Numbered from the stretch's first letter, positions 11,256-22,315 are shown. The stretch is DNA of 64,000 nt from Ascarosepion bandense (GCA_037127315.1 JBBBDQ010001942.1:124001-188000); one strand, 5' to 3'. Notes: a model not told the origin generated them from the letters alone. Translations and numbers: made by a program.

Positions 11256-11965
11256 TGCAGTTCCTATCAATTGAGTTATGACACTAATACAGTTGCCACC
11301 ATCTGAGTCAGGACACTAGTACAGTCCCATCACCATAGAGGAAGGACACATATAACCCCACCACCCTCATCATCTGAGTCAGAATAATAAGAGTCTCATC
11401 ATCTGACCTATATCCATCCTGAAACTACTCACACTATCTGAGTTAGGACACTAATTGAGTTATGACACTAATACAGTTGCCACCATCTGAGTCAGGACAC
11501 TAGTACAGTCCTCACCATATCAGTCAGGACCCCAATACAGTCCCATCATTTGAGGAAAGACACATATACACTTCTATCCACTTCCAAAACCACCAACACA
11601 GTCTGAGTCAGAACACTCATACAGTTCCCACCATCTAACCTGTATGCATACCCATTCAACCCTGAAATCACCCACAACAACCAAGTCAGGACCCTAATAC
11701 AGCCTCCCACATCTTAATCTGGACACTTGTACAGTCCCTACCTCCTGAGTTAGGACACTATAATACAGTCCCACTATCTGACACGTATGCATACCTCTCC
11801 ACCACTGAAACCACCCACACCAACTAAGTCAGGACCCTAATACAGTCTCCACCATCTGAGTCAGGACACTAATACACTAATACTTGAGTAAAGACACAAA
11901 GATCTCAATCTACCCACAAAACCACCCACATCATCTGAGTCAGGACACTCATACTTTCCCTCCCA
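11256..11965. repeat. ~33-bp minisatellite, right arm
   Basis: Continuation of the array at 9320 (gtcaggaccctaatacag, cacccacaccaactgag-type variants). It ends in unique sequence after 11965. Confidence 0.9.
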
Positions 11966-12719
11966 CCTGTAGATTAGCTATAATGCTCCAAAAGTTTGGT
12001 ATTAGATTATCCAGAGACATATGCTTAGAGTAACAAAAAGCAGGAAGTTGTGGTGAGTCATGATTTCCAATGGGTTCTGAAAAGATATGGTATATGAAAT
12101 ATGATGTTTGTTCGGCTTCTCTTCTTTCCTAAACTCTGAAATACATGCCGTTCATGGCAGTGGCAACAAAATTTATTTTTCTCATAATGTGAATATAAAT
12201 TTGCAATCATCATTGCTGAAGTGAATTTTTTATGAGGAGGAATTAATAAAAAATCATATAATAGTCATAAATTGTTGTTTTGTAGTCAAACATCAATTTA
12301 AATAAGTCATCTTTGAACTCACATTTGCAATATTATTATGACATCGTATCTTTCACAATCAACCATTTATAAATGTAAATTCAATTTTGTGAGAGCAAAA
12401 TATCAGTTGCATTAATATCAAATGAATTCAAAAGGCTATAAAAGATGTAAATTTGTTGATAAGACATTATGCTTTGAAATGAACTCTTCATCTCTGCTGA
12501 CACGTTATTCTAATTAAAACTAGCTTTATTAATTTATGACAAGTTTTCCTTTTCATCGTGTTTTTGTTCGTCTGGGTCATAGGTCATGCTTTGAAATGAA
12601 CTTGTAGTTGTAGTAGACATTGACGTCTTTAGTTGTCAACATTTTCAAAAAGAAGCATTGTCATTAGTAAATAATTTTGATTATATATTTTATGTAATAT
12701 TTTTTTTAACAATTCCTTT
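11966..12719. other. Unassigned AT-rich sequence
   Basis: No ORF or repeat family recognised. Two similar segments (atgctttgaaatgaact) at about 12470 and 12585 hint at an old local duplication. Confidence 0.5.
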
Positions 12720-12985
12720 TTGTTGTAGAGCAGCTAACACCCCTCTAGCACTTTTAAGAATGGAATAATCTGTGGTCTGGAGTGGCTATAAAAATAAAGA
12801 CTAATGACAATCTAAGATTTCAGAATGTTATTAACAATTAGTAGTGAACTCTAATGACTTAACCTCTCCTCTCTTCTACTATTTGTTGTTCTGTCTTCTG
12901 GTGTTTGTCTTATTTGTATTAATATCCCTTAGACAGATATTGTGCTAGATATTGTTCTGCTACTTTGGTGATACACTTTCCATGT
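12720..12985 (+). repeat. Dispersed repeat R2, copy 2
   Basis: Second copy of the element at 4924-5235, same orientation and block order, somewhat shorter in the middle. Confidence 0.65.
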
Positions 12986-13184
12986 AATTTTTGGATGTCC
13001 AAATAATAGTAGACAGAATAGTCTTTAGTTGTCAGAATTTCTTAAATGAGGAAATGTAGAATTATCATGATCATTTATGAGTGAGCGCATGCTCACTTTA
13101 TTTTGCATTTGCAATAGAAATAATTTGTAAAAAGGATTAGAAAGACGTAAATCTATATTTCTTAAGGTTTTATTGAAATTTTAT

Positions 13185-13505
13185 TTATGTTTCTACATGT
13201 CCTACATCATTAGAAATACAAAGGGTAATACGATTTTGCAGTTCACGGTAAAAATTTGCCAACTGATTTAAAGTAATGTCTGAAATGACATGAGTTATTT
13301 TAGCTTTCAAATCTTCTAATGAACTAGTTTTGGTTGCATACACAGTTGTTTTCACATGACAAAAAATCTAATGGAGTCAAAACATGGAGGCCAATGAAAT
13401 GGTCCGACCCTTCTGATCCATCTGTTAGGAAATTCCTGATTTAGAAACTGTCTAACACACAGAGCAAAGTGACAAAGAGCTCCATCTTGTATCATTAAAT
13501 CAAAG
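13185..13505 (-). mobile_element. IS630/Tc1-mariner-type transposase C-terminal remnant
   Basis: The minus strand, read with frameshifts, gives a QDGALCHFAL block (a catalytic Q/D-DGAPxH-type motif), then FPNRWI, GPFHWPPCFDS and an FF segment. This order is the C-terminal half of a DDE transposase of the IS630/Tc1/mariner superfamily. Stops and missing N-terminal half mark it as dead. TIRs were not found. Confidence 0.6.
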
Positions 13506-13544
13506 TTATAAATTTTTTAAAAGTGCACATAAATGTTATGGACA

Positions 13545-13545
<1 letters not shown>

Positions 13546-13584
<39 letters not shown>
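13546..13584. repeat. (TA)n microsatellite
   Basis: Pure TA tract immediately left of the hammerhead motif. A second one (13671-13700) lies to its right beyond an A run. Confidence 0.95.
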
Positions 13585-13588
<4 letters not shown>

Positions 13589-13640
13589 CATCTGCAGACA
13601 GATCTGTTTCGCTGTATCAGCTCCTCAGTACGGTTAGACT
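13585..13640 (-). ncRNA. Type I hammerhead ribozyme motif (canonical core)
   Basis: Self-cleaving RNA motif. On the minus strand: helix I 3' strand GTA (13631-13629), core CTGAGGA (13628-13622, fits CUGANGA), helix II GCTG-ata-CAGC (13621-13611, all pairs), GAAA (13610-13607), helix III ACAG/CTGT closing on U16.1 and a GUC site with C17 at 13597. Helix I 5' strand TGC (13596-13594) pairs with GTA with one wobble; a distal GTC/GAC pairing is possible. Helix III (acagatctgt) is self-complementary with a two-base loop, so cleavage may favour a dimer. Order helix I - II - III is type I, as in Penelope-like and Sm-alpha hammerheads. Sequence up to 13665 (minus GAGCCTGGGTTAGG) resembles the tail of the tRNA-like head at 40.8 kb. 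Confidence 0.85.
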
Positions 13641-13665
13641 CTGATTGCTCCCTAACCCAGGCTCA

Positions 13666-13704
<39 letters not shown>

Positions 13705-13789
13705 TATTTGGGCACAAACCTCTCTTTTATACAAGTTTCATTAAAGAAGTTTTATAAGTTTTATAAGTGTGGAAGATTGACTCTGATTA

Positions 13790-14210
13790 GTGAAACAAAC
13801 ATCTTAGCAACAGACCTAGTAATTGCTTCAATATAATCTCTCCATTTTATTTTTTGAGAGCAACTATCAGTTTTCCTTTGTCAAATCTTACTTAACAATA
13901 AGGAGTAAATCATTACAATCAGCATAAGTACCTAGTTGCAAACTAATGACATTGGGAAGGTCATTAATAAAGATTATAAACAACATAGGTCCAAAGATAG
14001 AGCCCTGGGGGACCCTGCATTAATGTGAAATGATCTAAAAGTGTGACCTTTCAACATAATATTTATTACCTGATTTGTTAACAACAATTAGATTAAGTCA
14101 ATATCTGGCTAGAGACACAATAGACTTTGTTAAGAAGGCTTGTTGAGAAGGCCAGCATACCAAACACTGTCAAATTCCTTCGGGACATCTAAAGTAATAA
14201 CCTTTTGTTT
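13790..14210 (-). mobile_element. LINE-A-related RT fragment, old subfamily
   Basis: tcattaataaagattataaa, gatagagccctgggggacc and ggccagcataccaaacactg match in order the RT block 10790-11000 (FINDLP, PQGS, and the AFDRVWH region). Substantial divergence and several stops suggest an older relative. Confidence 0.7.
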
Positions 14211-14214
14211 TGAG

Positions 14215-14475
14215 TGGGAAATGTAGGAAAAGAAACAGTCAGCATAGAACTTATGGTTGCATCTAGCTATTTCAACTGTAAAAATTCGAACTTGACTTTT
14301 TGATTTCTCTTTCTGGGCTGATATCTATTGCACTTCAATACACATATAGTACTGCATTTAAATTTTTAAAGTCTACATACAATAAAGGAAAGTTCATCTG
14401 AACAATTAGTATGAAAGTACTTATAGAAAGGCACAGGGAAGTGCTTGAAACTGAGATGCCATGTGAAGACCAATG
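14215..14475 (-). mobile_element. LINE-A C-terminal scrap with a SINE-head piece
   Basis: gtgggaaatgtaggaaaaga and aaagtacttatagaaaggca match LINE-A. Between them 14287-14350 resembles the SINE head (ttcgaacttgactttttgat, gctgatatctattgcac). It looks like a SINE inserted into LINE-A and then eroded. Confidence 0.5.
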
Positions 14476-14509
14476 GCATTGCACTTACTTTTTTTTGTCA
14501 AATATCTTC

Positions 14510-14950
14510 TTTTTTTTTTTATAATCATATCGTTCCAAGCAAAGCATTTTACTACCACTGTTTTGCAGGGGGTTACATAGGAGGAAAGTTAGGAGAAAGA
14601 GTGACAGGTTATAGGGAGGTGTCAGGAAGTGGATAAGAGAAGGATGAGAATACTGATGAGAGTGGAGTGGACAGAAAAAGGAACATGAGAGAGAGGATGC
14701 AGGTTAGTGAGATAAGAGATGACTGTTGACTTTACATTTAAATTCTTGGAGATTATAGCTGTCGGGAAAACAAGTAAATAGAAGGGAATTCCACAGGTGG
14801 GAAGTGCGAGAAAAGAAGCTGCTGGAGTAGAATTTGAGTTTACAATTTATTGGTTTCACAGTAAAAGGGTGGGACCTAGTTGCTAATCTTGTGGCTTGAG
14901 GAAATTCATATATAGGGGCACCAGTGAGCTCTAAATGTTTAGCAAGAGCA
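14510..14950 (-). mobile_element. LINE-A 3' end
   Basis: 3' terminus at left (T run, cgttccaagcaaagcat, tgcagggggttacatagg), then the C-terminal ORF end on the minus strand (ATRLATRSHPFTVK, NSLLFTCFPDSYNLQEFK). 5'-truncated at about 14950, where sequence leads into a CA/TA tract. Confidence 0.82.
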
Positions 14951-15008
14951 CCAGACATCAGATAAGAAGGAACTTTTATGTGCTTATATAATAAATTTCT
15001 CTTTCTAT

Positions 15009-15010
<2 letters not shown>

Positions 15011-15075
<65 letters not shown>
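15011..15075. repeat. (CA)n(TA)n microsatellite
   Basis: CA tract followed directly by a TA tract. The minus-strand reading of CVCVCV here is not a protein. Confidence 0.95.
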
Positions 15076-15076
<1 letters not shown>

Positions 15077-15503
15077 TAAGTATAGGTGTTGTGGAGTAGC
15101 TTTTGCACTGAAGGTTATTTTGCACTGAAGGTTATAATCGCGCTATGTCGGTTGCTAATCGACTTAACACATCCAAAATGTTAGGAACTTGGTAATTTTC
15201 CACTGTAAGCTGACTCCTTAGTATTCAGCTAACTGCCGACTAATATCAACTGCCTAGTAGTTCTACTGAACTCCAATACAACTCTAAAGGACTCTCTAGA
15301 ACTCCTATGAACTTCCTAAGAACTTCTTGAGTTAACTTCCTGTTAACTTTTATTAATATAGTAGGGAGAGTTCATTATCTGCGGAATAGGTGTGTTTCAC
15401 CAGAACAATAGGGTAGGTATGGATGGAATAAAATTTTGTATCCAAAGAAATACTAATCTTAAAAAATTGCTCAATACAAAGCAGAGCAAATAATATTTAT
15501 TTA

Positions 15504-15663
15504 GAATTTATAACATAAATATGTTATAATATCACTACAAAAGTAGCCATTTTGTTTTGGCACAACCTATGTCTTATCAAATGATCACTTGATAAGACAT
15601 AGGTAGTGTCAAAACAAAACAGCTACTTTTGTAGTGATATTATAACATATTTATGTTATAAAT

Positions 15664-15665
<2 letters not shown>
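15504..15665. repeat. Near-perfect 162-bp foldback element
   Basis: Arms of about 80 bp (gaatttataacataaatatg ... catatttatgttataaattc) meet at a palindromic centre at about 15585 (tcaaatgatcacttga). Mismatches are few. No ORF. It is followed by (CT)n(TA)n. Either a small foldback/MITE or a snap-back replication product. Confidence 0.85.
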
Positions 15666-15718
<53 letters not shown>

Positions 15719-16182
15719 TTTTAGGAAATCTGTTACAAAAAGAATTAACTCAACATACTTTTAACTTATTTAAACAGCATTTTTAATGGATACTCATATT
15801 TGAGAAGATGTTCTGTTTTTTATAATCAAATGCAAATACCCATTAAAAATAATGTTTAATATTTAAATAATGTTTAAATAAATTTAAAATATGATGGAGT
15901 TAATCCATTTCATAATGGATTTCATAAAAATTTCATAAATAAATTGTCTTTACATTAAAGAAAAAACAGACCAGATATGAATTCTTTCAAAAATCAGAAA
16001 AATGTGTATTTAAAAATACTGTTTCAGTCTTTGTCTGCCTGTGATTCTTTTGTGTAGAGTGATCAAGGCACATCAGATCAATTAACAGTTTTCCCTAGGG
16101 AAAGCAGGTTTGAATCCTGCTGAAGGATGCATATTTTCCTAACAAGATTTCTCAATTATTCAGACCAGTCGCTATAAATGAA

Positions 16183-16535
16183 GCTTCTTCTTCTTCTTCT
16201 TCTTCTTCTTCTTCTTCTTGTGCCATGTCCCTTCAGGACGTACTCAATCATGGACTTCCACTTAGCTCTATCTCTTGTTGCTCTCAATATTTTTCTCTTG
16301 GTATCCCTCCCAAACCCTGCTCTACCATCCATTTGCTCAGACCTATCCAGAAGGTCTCATGCTGATTTTCCCTGTCTCTTTTTCCTTCTGTCCATCTTGT
16401 AAGTATTAAATTCTCCAGGACCTCCTTCCTCATTAGATGTCCTAGAGACCTTATTGATCTCTTCCTCATGTTAAGTATGAGTTTTCTTCTCATTTTCTCT
16501 CCAACACCTCAGTTTTGGTCATGTGCTCAGTTCAT
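16183..16535 (-). mobile_element. LINE-B 3' fragment with (GAA)n tail
   Basis: The minus strand ends in (GAA)n (plus (CTT)n at 16183-16219) after the conserved terminus atgtcccttcaggacgta. Upstream, the minus strand encodes the LINE-B RT C-terminal segment with MRKRSIRSLGHLMRKE and NLILT.WTEGKR. 5'-truncated near 16535. The window's LINE-B copies at 31.8 and 48.9 kb end in the same GAA-type tail. Confidence 0.78.
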
Positions 16536-16667
16536 GGAACTGTTTAATTATAAAAAACAGACCATCTACTCAAATACAAGTATCCATTAAAAATAATGTT
16601 TAAATAAATTATACATATATATATATAAGTGAGAGTTAAGATTTTTTACAGATAATTACAGAATTGA

Positions 16668-16709
<42 letters not shown>

Positions 16710-16744
16710 GTAGTACAAACCAATGGGTTGATGGTCCACTGTTT

Positions 16745-18345
16745 GTAGTGATTTACTTTATTAAGAAGTTTTCTGATCTAATTAATGAGGAATGGATAAT
16801 AATCATGTGTGCAAAATGATCCATACTCATCCACAATAATGAACAGTGGAAAAAAACCAAATGTAAGGACCTATTTGACATAACAATGAGATCTCTACAC
16901 TCTGCTGAGTCCTCAAATCTTGTTATCAAATTATTTTGTACAATCTGACAGCATATAACAATATGAATATTTAGAATATAGGGTTGTACAGGATGATGGT
17001 CTTATAGTGGTAAAAATTTCACTAATGTTAAAGCCAATAGAATTAGAAAATTAATACATAGGGAACTGAAATGTCTTAACCTTAAGGTTACTTTAAAAAC
17101 TAATCTGAAAAAAGTCAGTCAGTCAGTTAAGTGGCATATGTGATACACACTTGGGCGATCATGTCTCAAAAGTGACATGACTGACTGGGCAGAAGATTAT
17201 CCCGCAGTAGTTTGCCATTGCTTTCTGCGGTAGACTGGTTGCCGACCAAGGCTATAGAACCCAATCTGTCCTGCTATTTAACCCATAACTGGAAGGAAGA
17301 GACAGATTAATACCTGTGCGTAAGTGAATACAATGGATTCAACTGGAATTTGAACTCGGCTCCCCGGTTTCTCGTTCCGAGCTGATATCCACTGTACCAC
17401 AAATAGACTTTCTAAATGTAACACTTGATCTAGTCAATAACACTTACTCTTACCCTACTTAAAAACTAACACTAATCCTATACACATCCACCCTAAATCT
17501 AACTACCCTTGATCAATCATTAAGCATATACCCTTCTCTATTGAAACCAGAATTAGTAACAATTCTTCTAATGAAGATACTTTTTACAAACATAGCAAAT
17601 TCTATGATTTTAAAAGCAGCAGCTACAAATGCCCTGACTTAAAATATTAGAAACCTAAAAATAAAAAGCAATAGAAAGAGAAAAATCATTTGGTATATAT
17701 CTTCATTTAATCAGATGATAAATATTAAGTTAGAGCATAAATTCCTAAAATTAGTTGAAAAACACTTCCCTAAAAATAACCCCTTCAGTAAAATTTTTAA
17801 CAGAAATACTCTGAAATTGAGCTATAGCTGTATGGATCAGCTTGAGGAGATCATCAAAAAACATAATAACAGAATTTTAAGCAGATATAATAATCTAAAC
17901 AATCAGCAACATTCTAAAAAATTAATGATCACAATAGCAATATTTGCAATTGCCGAAAACCTATTGAGTGTCCATTAGAAAATAAATGTCTAACTGACTC
18001 TATAGTCTACCTATATTCTATTTCTACCATAGAAAATCCCACAGTAATGAAATATTATATCATTTGTACCAATAATCCTTTTAAAACCTGTGATTATTTT
18101 AAACCTTCTTTAATTATAAAACTTACTGCAGTAGCACATCACTTTCTCTACCTAAGATGAAAGATGCCAATAAAACCCCTGCCATAAAATGGAAAATATA
18201 AAAAAAACAGAACTTGTAAATTTTTGCATGAGCCATGTTTACTATGTTTATAGAAAAAATTTAAAATTATCAAATTCCCAAAACTAAACTTGCTCAATAA
18301 AGTAACGAAGCTACTTCCATTTGTCATCATTGTCTAAAATATACC
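16745..18345 (+). mobile_element. Penelope-like element: RT and GIY-YIG remnant, frameshifted
   Basis: Penelope-like retroelement polyprotein, which primes on host DNA with a GIY-YIG endonuclease. Reading the plus strand across frames: FDITM (16896 on), then LYRDDGLIVV (about 16985), the Penelope version of the catalytic RT box. After the nested SINE comes NVTLDLVNNTYSYPYLK, then the open stretch 17715-17978 with KHFPKNNPFSKIFNRNT and LKLSYSCM. In another frame from about 17945 the cysteine motif CNCRKPIECPLENKCLT and SIVY begin the GIY-YIG linker. 18220-18310 gives the C-terminal FPKLNLLNK block. Multiple stops and frameshifts make it inactive. This order is specific to Penelope-like elements. 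Confidence 0.85.
17117..17402 (-). mobile_element. tRNA-derived SINE nested in the Penelope-like element
   Basis: Good SINE copy with tail at left (gtcagtcagtcagttaag) and tRNA-like head at right (ctgatatccactgtaccac). It splits the Penelope frame after ..LKTNLKK, and the protein resumes as ..FLNVTLDLVN, so the SINE is younger. A short deletion removes the cccaagggtatttg block. Confidence 0.85.
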
Positions 18346-18884
18346 CTAAAGTATAATTAATTTTTTTTTAATATAATATAACTAAACATCTATGTTCTAT
18401 TCCCTAGCATATATTGATTGATTCTTTCATTTTCTGATAATTAATTTGTTATGGATTAATGGATAGTTCACTCACTAAGTCAACTACACATGTTTGACTT
18501 GCAGTATATTTAAAAAAAAACAAAAAAGCTTTACGTCTTTGTCTCTTGTTCACTACTTTAAGTGAGAAATAACTTAAAGAAAATCCTGTAATCATTCCCT
18601 GATGATATGCGATAACTTTTCAGACTTGCCAAATGTTACATATGTATCATTCAATTTATTTCATCACTGGCATAGAAAACGTCTGGGTCTCAAGTCATTT
18701 CAAGTCTATATACTCCTTTATTCTTACAATTAAATTTCTCCTATCCATTATGACCTGACATTCTATTGGTTCATTGAGACAAACCATTTGAAAATCCTCC
18801 ACCCATCATTTTATCTGGATTTGGTAAAAATTGTGTTGTTTTTAAGCTTCTATATATAACGATTCCTAAAAGAAAATATATTTC

Positions 18885-18945
18885 ACTGCCTGATGAAGTG
18901 CTTATAAGATAGGGCTCTTGTATTGCAGTAAACTATGTTTTCTTA
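18885..18945 (+). ncRNA. Degenerate hammerhead-like core near Penelope-like 3' flank
   Basis: CTGATGA at 18893 is followed after a possible hairpin by gcagtaaac where GAAAC would be expected. About 20 bp further on, cttataataaaaatattac resembles the flank of the hammerhead-like site at 46.8 kb. Core broken; weak. Confidence 0.25.
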
Positions 18946-18984
18946 TAAACTTATAATAAAAATATTACTATATATATATATATA

Positions 18985-19559
18985 TACAATGCAATTCTGT
19001 AATTATTAAATAATTTTGGCACAATTTAGAAATATATTTTGGGTCATTATCTTGCTAGAGGATGAAATTTTGACCCACAATATGCAATCCAGATGGACTT
19101 GCATATCTCTGTTGCAAGATTGAAAAGTACTGTTCTTTCTTCATAGTCCCCTTTACTTCAACCAAGTGACCTGAACTCATGCCTGCAAAACAACCCCAAA
19201 CCTTGCAGGATCCACCATGATGTTTCATCGATGACTGTGCACACTCATCCTTCACTCACTCCCCAACCCTCTACTGCACATACAACCTCTTTTTACTCCC
19301 AAAGAATTTAAACTTAGACTCATCAGTCCACAACAGTTTTGACCACTGTCCTGGTATCCAGTTTTTGTGCTCTCTTCCTCATGCTAGTCTCTTCTTCTTA
19401 TTGGCTGGCCAAAGCAAAGGCTTCCTGGCTGCCACTTGTCCAAAGAACCATTCTATTTTCATTTAGAATCATCCCCTTGGCAGTAAATACTAAAAATAGT
19501 ATAAAATACATCATTGTTTTTTAAAAACTGGGGTTACCTAATAATTATGGCTGGTAGTG
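18985..19559 (-). mobile_element. Tc1-type transposon fragment
   Basis: The minus strand encodes Tc1-family transposase pieces in order: a DESKFKFFG block (from 19310), VWGCFAGMSSGHLVE (19150-19210) and a QQDNDPKYISKLC block (about 19060), which contain catalytic aspartates. The right end (ataattatggctggtagtg, then ta) matches the TIR of the MITE at 37196-37578. The left end is lost at a (TA)n tract. Stops and missing N-terminus. Confidence 0.8.
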
Positions 19560-20189
19560 TATATATGGTCCATCTTTAATTTTGATACATTTTTATTTTT
19601 GAATATGAACTAATTCGGGCACTGGAGGAGCTTAAAAGTGTTTTTACTGTATTTCTTCTCTTTATGTAAATATAGAGGGCTGCAAATTCTGAGGACTCTT
19701 AAGTAGAATTTGATGATATTGAGTATATTATTTATTTTGTTATGATGAGAATAAAAATTTAAGAGATCATTCTTATTAGTTCATTTGTGATGGATACTAA
19801 GCTTTATACTATTGACAAAACCAACAAATCAAAATATATTGTCCTACTCATTAATTTATTTATTTAAGAGCATTCAAAATTTACAGGCTTCCATCTTTAT
19901 ATGAAAACTGGGGGAAAATTGAAAATAGTTTTAAGTTATTCCAGTCCCATAATTATTTAATTCTCAATGTGAAACAAAAAACATGTAAAATACTTCTAAA
20001 TAGAAGACTGGACCATTCTGACAAAGCCAACAAATCAAAATATATTGTTCTACTCATCAATTTATTTACACCTACAACTGAAACTATTTTATCTAAAGTT
20101 AACATAAAATTTGTTAAAAATACAAGACTTAATTAACATGGAATAAAATAAGCAATTTGTTTAAATATATTTGTTTGAATATTATTTTT

Positions 20190-20387
20190 AATGGATCAGT
20201 CAATCAGTTAAGTGCTATACATGGTACATGCTCGGCGATCATGTCTCAAAAGAGACATGACAATTTGGGCAAAATATTTTCCCACAGTAGGTTGCCATTA
20301 CTTTCTGCAGTAGACTGGTTACCAACTAAAGCTATAGAACCTAATCTGTCCTGCTATTTAATCCATAGCTGGAGAAAGAAGAGATTT
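20190..20387 (-). mobile_element. SINE, tail-side half
   Basis: gtcaatcagttaagtgctat, tctgcagtagactggttacc and gtcctgctatttaatccat. Interrupted by a LINE-A 3' end at 20388; the head half follows at 20619-20735. Confidence 0.8.
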
Positions 20388-20618
20388 TTTTTTATAATCA
20401 TATTGCCCCAAGCAAGGCAGTTTACTGCCATTGGTGTGCAGGGGGTTACATAGGAGAAAAGTAATGAGAAAGAGTGACAGGTTATAAGGAGTGTCAGGAA
20501 GTGGGTAAAAGAAGGATGAGAATACTGATGAGAGTGGAGTGAAGCATGAGAGAGAGGATGTAAGTTAGTGAGATAGGAGATGACTCTTGACTTTACATTT
20601 AAATTCTTGGAGATTGAA
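20388..20618 (-). mobile_element. LINE-A 3' end inserted in a SINE
   Basis: T run, ccaagcaaggcag and gtgcagggggttacatagg, with the usual 3' UTR up to ttcttggagatt. The flanking sequence gagatt appears on both sides (about 20380 and 20612), a likely short target-site duplication. Severely 5'-truncated. Confidence 0.78.
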
Positions 20619-20735
20619 TTAATACTTTTCCCAAGGCTATTTGCATGAAAGTGAATGCAAGGAATTCAATGGAAGTTTGAACTTGGCTCTCTGATTTCTT
20701 GTTTCGAGCTGATATCCACTGCATCACAATGCATA
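20619..20735 (-). mobile_element. SINE, head-side half
   Basis: Resumes with aattaatacttttcccaagg and ends in the tRNA-like head ctgatatccactgcatcaca, completing the SINE begun at 20190. Confidence 0.8.
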
Positions 20736-20939
20736 TACACATTTTTAATGAATACTCGTATTTTAAAATACAAATTTTTAAATATAAATTTTTAATAGAT
20801 ACTCATATTTAAATAGATACTCTGTTTTTTATAATAAAACACTATATATCTACCAGAGTAGACTTTCAAGAAATCTTGTAAGGAAAATATGCATTCTTCA
20901 GCAGAATTCAAACCAGCCACCCAAGGGTTAAGAAACTAA

Positions 20940-21320
20940 GTCTATCATGAATAAATGAGCAAGAGCATTTTTACTAGTGAATCTTGCTTATGGATTGAGT
21001 TGTGATCATTCTTGATCAGCCTCTCTCTCGTTAAGCACTCTCTTGTTATACTCTCTGCTTCTGAGCAGAGAGGGTCCCAAATGAGGATCCTCCGAAGGTT
21101 AGAGTCTCATTTGGAGTGAAAAAGCAAGAGCCTAAACCCAGCTTTAAGCTTGTGTCGCATCCGCTTTGGTGAGAGGTGGTAAATACTCTCTTGCTTACGG
21201 ATTACCTGGTGCAACTATTCTTGTCAGTAATAATTCTGATGTGGAATAAACCTTTTATTCTATTCCGGCTTGGTAATCTTTCCACTCGGATTTACACTTT
21301 GTTAATATTTAAATTACAGA
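20940..21320 (+). repeat. Possible solo LTR end
   Basis: GC-richer block ending gtggaataaaccttttattc, then aatctttccactcggattta. An AATAAA signal followed by this terminus recurs in altered form at 7530-7600. No partner LTR, primer-binding site or pol was found beside it. Confidence 0.3.
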
Positions 21321-21363
21321 ACCATTTATAAAATAAAATAAATTTCAATGTTCAAATCAGTTT

Positions 21364-21366
<3 letters not shown>

Positions 21367-21408
<42 letters not shown>

Positions 21409-21420
21409 CACACACACAAC
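21367..21420. repeat. (TA)n(CA)n microsatellite
   Basis: TA tract grading into a short CA tract. Confidence 0.95.
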
Positions 21421-21936
21421 ATATTTCTTTCTTTTCCTTTCTTTTTTTCTTAACTTACTTCCCTGTGAACCACCCCCTCCAATTCCTTTCAGTTCTTTTT
21501 TCCTTTATCTTTCCCCTTCCATTTTTTTTTAGGAGCCAGACAAGGCTAAATTTTCACCTTTAACTTACAACTCTTAACTCAGTTTAAATGTAAGGTTTTC
21601 CAAAAATTTAAAAATAAACATTGATTTCTGTCTACTTTCTTAATCCCACCCCTTTAATTTTTCTGTGATGTATATATTTTTTTGAATTTCCGCCAGTAAA
21701 ATATCTCATTTTATTTTAAAATAAAGAAGTTGCCGATGATGCGTGAAATTTCTCTTAGGGATTTCAAGTAGAACTGATTTGAACATCGAAATTTATTTTA
21801 TATATATATATAGCGTAATGATAATCCATGTATACTGTCTTAATATGTATAAAAAAAACTACTAAAATGTTGTAAGTTAAAAATGTTTTTTTGACAGTAT
21901 TTATTTATTTCTATTATTATATATATATATTTGATA

Positions 21937-21964
21937 TTTCAGACCGGCCGCGGCCTTTCATCAG
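21937..21964 (-). ncRNA. Hammerhead-like core, left arm
   Basis: Minus strand: CTGATGA (21964-21958), one extra A, helix II AGGCC/GGTCT (one wobble), GAAA (21940-21937). A TAT-CAA-ATA helix III followed by UA is possible in the AT-rich flank, but helix I is uncertain. The extra base before helix II departs from the strict consensus. Confidence 0.45.
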
Positions 21965-22102
21965 AAACAAATGATTTTAAACTAGAAGTGTCCATCACAA
22001 GATGTGTACGTCACAAGATGTAGAATGCAATAGTTTGAATATTCAAACTCTATTGCTTTCTAAATCTCGCAATGGACGCTTCTAGTTTAAAATCATTTGT
22101 TT

Positions 22103-22130
22103 CTGATGACAGGCCGAAGCTGGTCTGAAA
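22103..22130 (+). ncRNA. Hammerhead-like core, right arm
   Basis: CTGATGA (22103-22109), one extra C, helix II AGGCC-gaagct-GGTCT, GAAA (22127-22130). Same family as the left arm with compensated differences in the loop. Confidence 0.45.
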
Positions 22131-22234
22131 TATCAAATATGTATATATATATATATATATATACACACAACAATAGAAATAAATAAATACTGTAAAAAAA
22201 TTGTTAAATATTAAATTGTACTCTTGTCAAGGAT

Positions 22235-22315
22235 ACAACAGTTAGCATCAGCCATGCTGATGGAAGGCAGATGATTAATGGAGAAAAGTTAAGTTTTGAA
22301 AGTGTTATGAGAAGA
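22235..22315 (-). mobile_element. LINE-A scrap
   Basis: gttagcatcagccatgctga is identical to 5943-5962 within a LINE-A fragment. Only about 80 bp survive. Confidence 0.6.

Larger units (their letters stand above)
21930..22140. repeat. Palindrome with hammerhead-like arms
   Basis: Arms of about 65 bp (tttgatatttcagaccgg ... ggtctgaaatatcaaat) flank an 80-bp centre that itself contains a hairpin (caatagtttgaatattcaaa). Both ends abut (TA)n. Head-to-head ends of this type are described for Penelope-like insertions. Confidence 0.8.
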
